From Anaerolineales bacterium (lineage in GTDB: Bacteria > Chloroflexota > Anaerolineae > Anaerolineales > Anaerolineaceae), in contig JAGVAB010000109.1 in assembly GCA_020060485.1 (NCBI GenBank), forward strand, positions 1 through 19,078: a stretch of DNA of 19,078 nt. Direction: 5' to 3'. Under the pieces are notes generated by a model. That model saw only the letters and a list, made by a program, of their open reading frames with translations, was not told the origin of the DNA and did no database searches. Made by a program: the position numbers and the translations under genes. Below, piece after piece: positions 14,780 through 19,078 of this stretch (position 1 is its first letter; each line of letters opens with the position of its first letter).

Positions 14780-15120
14780 TGTAAGAGTCCTTTCATCACT
14801 TCTGTCAAACGATTCCATTCTTCTATCAACATGGGCAGCAGTTCTGCCCCTTGAGGACTGATGCGGTAGTAGCGGCGCGGCCGGGATTCTTCCACCCGCC
14901 AGTCGCTGACCAGCAGACCTCGAGATTCGAGGCGGCGCAGCAGGGGATACAGGGTGCCCTGGTCTATCTCCAGGCCCTTCTCGGTCAGATTGCTCATCAG
15001 CGAGTAGCCATACTCGTCTTCTTTGAGCTGGCTGAGAACGGCCAGGATGATGACGCCGCGGCGCAGTTCCAGGGTCAAGCTGTCCGGGAAGCTGCTTTCA
15101 GGTTCTTCTTTTGTCATCAT
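14776..15120 (-). CDS. PadR-family transcriptional regulator
   Basis: This small winged-helix regulator of 114 residues has the PadR layout: LRRGVIILAVLSQLKEDEYGYSLMSNL, then GLEIDQGTLYPLLRRLESRGLL (recognition helix with the TLYPLL motif), then the wing RPRRYYRISPQG. The C-terminus is short (PadR subfamily 2 type). ATGs at 15126 and 15120 are in frame; AAAGGA is 8 bases before 15120 but only 2 before 15126, so 15120 is preferred. The gene lies first in an operon with the HAAS gene. A perfect palindrome inside its own promoter makes autorepression very likely. The inducer is unknown. Confidence 0.92.
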   Translation of the reverse strand: MMTKEEPESSFPDSLTLELRRGVIILAVLSQLKEDEYGYSLMSNLTEKGLEIDQGTLYPLLRRLESRGLLVSDWRVEESRPRRYYRISPQGAELLPMLIEEWNRLTEVMKGLLQ

Positions 15121-15180
15121 TTTCATTATCCTTTCGATAACGCCAAATTATTCCGTGATGCATATTATAATGTTGACTGC

Positions 15181-15210
15181 ATTATACTGTGTATTACACA
15201 GTATTGTCAA
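15181..15210 (-). promoter_or_regulatory. Consensus padR promoter with operator filling the spacer
   Basis: On the minus strand TTGACA (15210-15205), an 18-base spacer and TATAAT (15186-15181) match both hexamers perfectly. Arms ATACTGTGTA (15184-15193) and TACACAGTAT (15195-15204) form a perfect palindrome around one T. It covers the whole spacer and part of the -10. A repressor bound here would block RNA polymerase; PadR is the obvious candidate. Confidence 0.85.
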
Positions 15211-15258
15211 GAGCAAGTATTGTGCGTTGCATGTTTTAAATTCGAAAACTGGCCAGAC

Positions 15259-15722
15259 GGTCAGAAGCTGGAGTTCTCCCAGGTGACGGCCTCAACAGGC
15301 TCGGCCTGCGGGTGGTTCCCCGAGCTGGTCGAGGGGAATGGGCAGGAGTTGGAGTTCTCCCAGGTGACGGCCTCGACAGGCTCGGCCTGCGGGTGGCTCC
15401 CCAAGCTGGTCGAGGGGAACGGGCAGGAGCTGGAATTCTTCCATGTGGCGACCTCGACCGGCTCGGCCTGCGGGTGGTTCCCCGAGCTGGTCGAGGGGAA
15501 TGGGCAGGAGTTGGAGTTTTCCCAGGTGACGGCCTCGACCGGCCCGGCCTGCGGGTGGCTCCCCAAGCTGGTCGAGGGGAACGGGCAGGAGATGGAATTC
15601 TCCCAGGTGACGGCCTCGACCGGCCCGGCCTGCGGGTGGTTCCCCGAGCTGGTCGAGGGGAATGGGCAGGGGCCGGAGTTCTCCCAGGTGACGGCCTCAA
15701 CCGGCTCGGCCTGCGGGTGGTT
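15259..15722. repeat. 81-bp tandem repeat array, 5.6 copies, REP-like hairpin in each complete unit
   Basis: Units begin at 15271, 15352, 15433, 15514, 15595 and 15676, exactly 81 bases apart; the last is partial and 12 bases before the first also match. Each of the five complete units has facing arms, for example CCTCGACCGGCTCGG (15452-15466) and CCGAGCTGGTCGAGG (15482-15496), pairing at 14 of 15 positions plus one G-T pair. Units 1, 3 and 5 read GGTTCCCCGAG with AATGGG; units 2 and 4 read GGCTCCCCAAG with AACGGG, so the real period is 162. Since 81 is a multiple of 3, long open frames appear on both strands by chance. They encode low-complexity repeats with no start signals and are not called as genes. 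The array lies between the radical SAM gene end and the padR promoter. Confidence 0.93.
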
Positions 15723-15774
15723 GCCAGGCCTATCGATAGCAAACCCGAAGCATGGTGAAATCCGGTGAAGCCGT

Positions 15775-16650
15775 TTAAAACAGGGATAACTGCTCAGATT
15801 GCGCTGGCGGCGGGATGTATTGCGGCACGCGGGTGGCGATGCCGTGGCGCTGGCACTGCTGCTCAAAATGCTGGTAGAGGGCTTTGGCGTTGACCGGGGG
15901 ACAGGAATAGCTGCTGCCGTAAGTGCGCTGGTATTTTTCGCTCAAACCTGGGAAGTGCTCATCCAGCCGCTGCAAGTAATAGTCGCGCTGGCGGTCGCGC
16001 AGGGTGAGTCCCATGGCTGGCAGAATATAGCTTGCCCCGTGGGCAAAGGCGGCCTCGACAATGGCGGTGATGTTTTCCGGCGTATCTTCAAGGAAGGGCA
16101 GCACAGGCATCAGCATGACCCCGCTCCGGATGCCGTTCTCGGCCAGGGTCTGCAGGGCGCGCAGGCGCTCGGATGGCAGGGGGGCATAGGGTTCAAGGAT
16201 GGCTGCCAGGGTGTCGTTTGCGGTGGTAATGGTAAAACTGACGATGGCAAATACCTGGTTGATTTGCTGCAACAGGTCCATGTCACGCAGCACGAGATCG
16301 CTTTTGGTGAGCATGTGCACCGGGAAGCGCATTTCGGCGATCACCTCCAGTGCCTGGCGGGTCAGGCAGTAATCGGCTTCTGCCGGTGTATAGGGGTCGC
16401 TCATTGAACCAAACCCGATAGTTCCCTTAATGCGCTTGCTGGTTAACTCCTTGCGCAGCAGGGGAATGGCATTCACCTTGACCAGTACGTCGTTGAAATC
16501 CTCGATCTGATAGCACTCGCTGCGCGAATCGCAGTAAATGCATTGGTGCTGGCAGCCGCGATAGATGTTCATGTTGTATTTGACCCCGAACCAGGGATCG
16601 GGCTCTTTGCGGTGCGAAAGCATGGTTTTGGCCTGGATCTCACGGATCAT
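15775..16650 (-). CDS. SPL/Rv2578c-family radical SAM protein
   Basis: This 291-residue radical SAM enzyme has the 4Fe-4S motif RGCQHQCIYCDSRS with Cys33, Cys37 and Cys40 (CxxxCxxC). The preceding KYNMNIYRGC and the following GFGSMSDPYTPAEA (80-92) are typical of the spore photoproduct lyase-like group that includes Rv2578c. LTKSDLVLRDMDLL and VSFTITTANDTLAAILEP support the same family. Members may repair DNA or act on other substrates; most are unstudied, and spore formation is not implied. I preferred the ATG at 16650 (GAGG 5 bases upstream) to 16728, which would overlap the ATL gene. It lies 7 bases after the ATL stop, so the two are probably one operon linked to DNA damage. Confidence 0.88.
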   Translation of the reverse strand: MIREIQAKTMLSHRKEPDPWFGVKYNMNIYRGCQHQCIYCDSRSECYQIEDFNDVLVKVNAIPLLRKELTSKRIKGTIGFGSMSDPYTPAEADYCLTRQALEVIAEMRFPVHMLTKSDLVLRDMDLLQQINQVFAIVSFTITTANDTLAAILEPYAPLPSERLRALQTLAENGIRSGVMLMPVLPFLEDTPENITAIVEAAFAHGASYILPAMGLTLRDRQRDYYLQRLDEHFPGLSEKYQRTYGSSYSCPPVNAKALYQHFEQQCQRHGIATRVPQYIPPPAQSEQLSLF

Positions 16651-16657
16651 GCTGGCC

Positions 16658-17023
16658 TCATCCCAGGGAGCTCTTTTTTGGGGGACGGATGGTCTGGCTG
16701 GCGATGAAGTCCCTGCCCAGCCAGCCAAAGATTTCCAGGTCTATGCGGCCGGTGCGGTCAAAGACCACCCCTTCTTCTTCCAGCATTTGGCGCTGCAAGC
16801 TGGCGCCGATGCCATCTCCGTGGGCGCTGATGCGGCCCTGGCTGTTGACCACTCGCTGCCAGGGCACCTGGCCATCTTCCGGCCCGCTGGCATGCATGGC
16901 ATAGCCCACCATGCGGGCAGTCGCGCCTTCCACCAGGCGGGCGATCTGTCCATAACTGGCCACCTTGCCGGGCGGGATCTGGCGCACGATGGCATAAATT
17001 TGCTGGTAGCGTGTTTTCTGCAT
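16658..17023 (-). CDS. Alkyltransferase-like (ATL) DNA lesion-binding protein
   Basis: This 121-residue protein is the DNA-binding domain of O6-methylguanine methyltransferases with the active Cys replaced. The usual PCHRV reads PWQRV at 54-58, with Trp55 at the Cys position. The helix-turn-helix (KVASYGQIARLV with Tyr24, and TARMVGYAM with the probable finger Arg37) and VVNSQGRIS are kept. ATL proteins bind O6-alkylguanine without removing the alkyl group and hand the lesion to nucleotide excision repair; that role is inferred. Upstream TAAAAT (17035-17030) ends 6 bases before the ATG, and there is no Shine-Dalgarno, so a leaderless message is possible. Confidence 0.9.
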   Translation of the reverse strand: MQKTRYQQIYAIVRQIPPGKVASYGQIARLVEGATARMVGYAMHASGPEDGQVPWQRVVNSQGRISAHGDGIGASLQRQMLEEEGVVFDRTGRIDLEIFGWLGRDFIASQTIRPPKKSSLG

Positions 17024-17046
17024 GCCTATATTTTAACCTAAACAGA

Positions 17047-17075
17047 CCCGGATCAAGGCACTGCCTGAACCCGGG
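17047..17075 (-). terminator. Probable terminator after the quinone oxidoreductase gene
   Basis: On the minus strand CCCGGG, then TTCAGGC, an AGT loop, GCCTTGA and TCCGGG form a long hairpin with one bulge, followed by TCTGTTT. It lies about 22 bases past the stop at 17098 and overlaps the upstream part of the ATL promoter region. Confidence 0.6.
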
Positions 17076-17097
17076 CCTGCTGCGGTAAGGGATGTGC

Positions 17098-18111
17098 CTA
17101 GTTTGCGTCAGGCAGCAGAACGATCTTGCCTTTCACGGCCCCTTTTTCTACCAGCGACAGGGCTTCCGTTGCCTGGCTGAGGGGCATGCGTTTTTCGATG
17201 AAGGGTTTCACCTTGCCGGCTTGCAGCAGTTCAAATAACGCTTGCAGGTCCTGCTTGAACCACTCGGGATGCTGATTTCTCAGGCCATTGATGCTGTAAA
17301 ATTTTGCTTTCTTGCCGTTGGGCAGGGCATTCAGCAGCATGAGGCGCATGAATTCCAGCGGGATGCTGCCTCCGCGTCCCATGGCGGTTTTCAGAAAACC
17401 GTAGGCTACCAGTGTGCCGCCGCGGGTAAGGGTTTTGAAAGAACGCGCGTAGTAATCCCCGCCGATGCCATCAAACACGGCGTGCATACCATTTGGGGCA
17501 AGCTCCGCCAGACGGGTGACAAAGTCTTGCTTTTGGTAGTCAATCGGCACTGCGCCCAGAGATTCGATCAATTCCTGTTTGTCTGCGGAGCCCGTGCCGT
17601 ACATTTCCAGTCCAACCCGGTGTCCGAGCTGCAGTAAGGCCGTACCCACAGCGCCGCCTGCGCCGTGGATCAGTATTCGTTGTCCGGCTTTTACTTTTGC
17701 CACGCGGTGCAGCATCTGGAAGGCGGTCATGTAAGATAGCACCATGCTCACAGCTTCCGCTGGGTCCAGCCCATCCGGTACAGGCACCAGCCGGTCAACC
17801 GGCAGACACAGGTAATCCTGATGCGCGCTGTACTGCGGCATACCGGCGACTATCTGGCCAATTTTCAGGGTGTGCACGTCCTCTGCCAACGCGTCCACCT
17901 GGCCGATGATGTCATAGCCGGGCGAGAAGGGCGGTTTTTGTTTCACATCAGGGTATTGATTGGAAATGACGAGCAGATCGGTAAAGCAGGCGCTGGTCGC
18001 CAGCATTTTCAGGCGCACTTCTCCGGATTCGGGATGGGGCAGTTCGGTTTCTTGTACAACTTGCAGCTTTTGTGGGCTGCCAAATTCCGGGATGACGATT
18101 TTCGTATACAT
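17098..18111 (-). CDS. Medium-chain zinc-free quinone oxidoreductase-like dehydrogenase
   Basis: This 337-residue MDR-superfamily protein has a GroES-like N-terminal half (SGEVRLKMLATSACFTDLLVISNQYP, then FSPGYDIIGQV at 62-72) and a Rossmann half with the NADPH loop HGAGGAVGTALLQLG (149-163). The zinc ligands of true alcohol dehydrogenases are absent. Length and motifs fit quinone oxidoreductase or enoyl reductase types that reduce quinones or reactive enones. AAAGGAA lies 8 bases before the ATG. The gene follows tetR by 48 bases on the same strand and is probably its target; its substrate may be related to the TetR ligand. Confidence 0.9.
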   Translation of the reverse strand: MYTKIVIPEFGSPQKLQVVQETELPHPESGEVRLKMLATSACFTDLLVISNQYPDVKQKPPFSPGYDIIGQVDALAEDVHTLKIGQIVAGMPQYSAHQDYLCLPVDRLVPVPDGLDPAEAVSMVLSYMTAFQMLHRVAKVKAGQRILIHGAGGAVGTALLQLGHRVGLEMYGTGSADKQELIESLGAVPIDYQKQDFVTRLAELAPNGMHAVFDGIGGDYYARSFKTLTRGGTLVAYGFLKTAMGRGGSIPLEFMRLMLLNALPNGKKAKFYSINGLRNQHPEWFKQDLQALFELLQAGKVKPFIEKRMPLSQATEALSLVEKGAVKGKIVLLPDAN

Positions 18112-18159
18112 CTTTTTTCCTTTGTATGAGGTCGTTGGGTACAGGTGATGAGGGGAAAT

Positions 18160-18858
18160 TCAAGGCAATTGGAATCCGGCTTGGCGGATCAGGTTTTGCA
18201 TTTGAAATTCAAAAAAAATATCCACGTCTTCGAGCAAAGCCAACTGGTCGATCAATTCCAGCGAAATGATGCCATGCAGACGGGTCCAGCCTTCAAGTGT
18301 CAGGTAGAGTACTTCAGGCGGAATGGTGTATGTGCGCTGGGCAATCACGTGTGCCAGATTCTGGTTCAGCCCCTGGGGCAGGGCTGGCAAATCGATCTTC
18401 GCTCTGACAGTTTTGTTTTGCCAGGCGGCCTGGAAAGCTTCCACAAAGACATCCATGATCTGGCTGGCAAAGGGAGCCAACACTTGCCATGCTTGGCGGA
18501 AACCCGGCACCGGCGCGCCATAGATGAGGGCGAATTTTTCCGGGTTTTGACGAGACCAATGGCGATAGGCGCGTGCCAAGGCAAGGATGTGCCCGGCTGG
18601 TTCGTCTTCTGCGGCGGCTGGCGGCACGGATTGCAGAGCAGCCAACTGGTTCTGATAGGCATCTTTGCAAAGTTCGGTCAGCAGGGCGTCCCGGTTTTCA
18701 AAATAGCGGTAGATGGCCGCCGAACTGACCCGCATCTGGCGGGCGATGGCGCGCAGGGAGAGGTCGGCAGGCCCATTATTGGCCATTTGCTGCCAGGCCA
18801 GATCCTTGATGCCTTGCAGCATTTCTTCACGTCGTTCTTCACGCAGGGTCTTGGTCAT
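18160..18858 (-). CDS. TetR-family regulator with WHG-type C-terminal domain
   Basis: The 232-residue regulator has an N-terminal TetR helix-turn-helix: LRAIARQMRVSSAAIYRYFENRDALLTEL at about 35-63. The C-terminal ligand domain contains LTLEGWTRLHGIISLEL, with Trp191 and His195-Gly196 as in the WHG class of TetR C-terminal domains. AGGTG lies about 6 bases before the ATG. It is the first gene of an operon with the quinone oxidoreductase. Two perfect palindromes over its promoter suggest that it represses itself and that gene until a small electrophile or similar ligand is bound. The ligand cannot be read from sequence. Confidence 0.93.
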   Translation of the reverse strand: MTKTLREERREEMLQGIKDLAWQQMANNGPADLSLRAIARQMRVSSAAIYRYFENRDALLTELCKDAYQNQLAALQSVPPAAAEDEPAGHILALARAYRHWSRQNPEKFALIYGAPVPGFRQAWQVLAPFASQIMDVFVEAFQAAWQNKTVRAKIDLPALPQGLNQNLAHVIAQRTYTIPPEVLYLTLEGWTRLHGIISLELIDQLALLEDVDIFFEFQMQNLIRQAGFQLP

Positions 18859-18881
18859 TATTCACCTGTCTTTCGATAAAT

Positions 18882-18944
18882 AATTATCATTGATAATTTT
18901 GTTATCATTGATAACATTTTACAACAGCATGAACAGGCTGTCAA
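18882..18944 (-). promoter_or_regulatory. tetR promoter with two tandem operators
   Basis: On the minus strand TTGACA (18944-18939), a 17-base spacer and TAAAAT (18921-18916) give 11 of 12 consensus positions; the start point is near 18909. One palindrome has arms TGTTATCA (18900-18907) and TGATAACA (18909-18916), overlapping the -10 edge and the start. A second, arms AATTATCA (18882-18889) and TGATAATT (18891-18898), has its centre 18 bases further downstream. Both share the core TTATCA-T-TGATAA. Confidence 0.85.
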
Positions 18945-19037
18945 GGGGTGCAGATCAATTTGCCATGGTATTCTCAAGAAACCCACATTCCGCACCCCTG
19001 AGTGGCGAAAAAGGGAATTATCGGATAAGCTTGGGGC

Positions 19038-19078
19038 ATGAACGCAGAACAACGATATGAAACCCAACGAATGGATCA
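19038..19078 (+). CDS. Possible start of a divergent gene at the window edge
   Basis: An ATG at 19038, with GGGG 1-4 bases before it, opens MNAEQRYETQRMD and runs off the window. It points away from tetR, a common arrangement for a second TetR target. The Shine-Dalgarno is poor and only 13 residues are visible. Another ATG at 19057 is in a different frame. Confidence 0.25.
   Translation, partial: MNAEQRYETQRMD

Noticed and set aside
14851..15866. Long open frames on both strands through the 81-bp repeats
   Set aside because: The repeat length is a multiple of 3, so frames stay open on both strands. They are low-complexity, lack start signals and overlap padR or the radical SAM gene.

Overview
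The window looks like chromosomal DNA from a free-living bacterium, most likely a Chloroflexota member of the Anaerolineae type. The evidence is indirect. There is a lipoprotein whose mature N-terminus is a Val/Glu/Lys-rich run, a secreted CAP-LysM protein with Thr/Pro linkers, a PadR gene coupled to a HAAS-type membrane protein, an enlarged Liv permease pair, and REP-like palindromes. No rRNA, tRNA, CRISPR array, phage or insertion sequence could be supported. Most genes have a clear Shine-Dalgarno, and several have near-consensus sigma70-type promoters.

Layout. 1-95: start of a minus-strand lipoprotein, probably a solute-binding protein, cut by the window edge; two related palindromes lie just upstream. 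186-1602: two minus-strand enzyme genes, a nicotinamidase-like isochorismatase-family hydrolase and a nitroreductase. 1807-4664: a plus-strand cluster with a small LiaI-like membrane protein, a tiny zinc-ribbon protein, a CAP-LysM protein with a C-terminal membrane helix, and an AbgA-like M20 amidohydrolase. 4680-5639: a DUF1028 protein with its own promoter. 5710-7661: an NADPH-dependent FMN-reductase-like flavoprotein (minus), a HEAT-repeat protein (plus) and a four-helix membrane protein (minus). 7662-8411 has no recognisable gene but contains an apparently complete small transcription unit (promoter, short ORF, terminator).

8412-13650 is a full branched-chain amino acid ABC operon (livK-livH-livM-livG-livF). 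A 14-bp hairpin separates livK from livH and two hairpins end the operon. The binding lipoprotein passes substrate to the LivH/LivM channel, which LivG/LivF power. 13766-15120 is a padR-HAAS pair on the minus strand, coupled by an ATGA overlap and driven by a fully consensus promoter whose spacer is filled by a perfect palindrome, so autorepression is likely. 15259-15722 holds an 81-bp tandem repeat of 5.6 copies with a 162-bp super-period; each complete unit contains a REP-like hairpin. 15775-17023 is a DNA-repair-like pair: an SPL/Rv2578c-type radical SAM protein and an alkyltransferase-like (ATL) protein with Trp in place of the methyl-accepting Cys. 17098-18858 is a tetR-quinone oxidoreductase operon with two perfect tandem operators over its promoter. 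A divergent gene may begin at the right edge.

The most notable features are the 81-bp repeat array, the two self-regulated promoters (padR and tetR), the orphan transcription unit before livK, and the radical SAM-ATL pair. I saw no clearly new multi-gene system.
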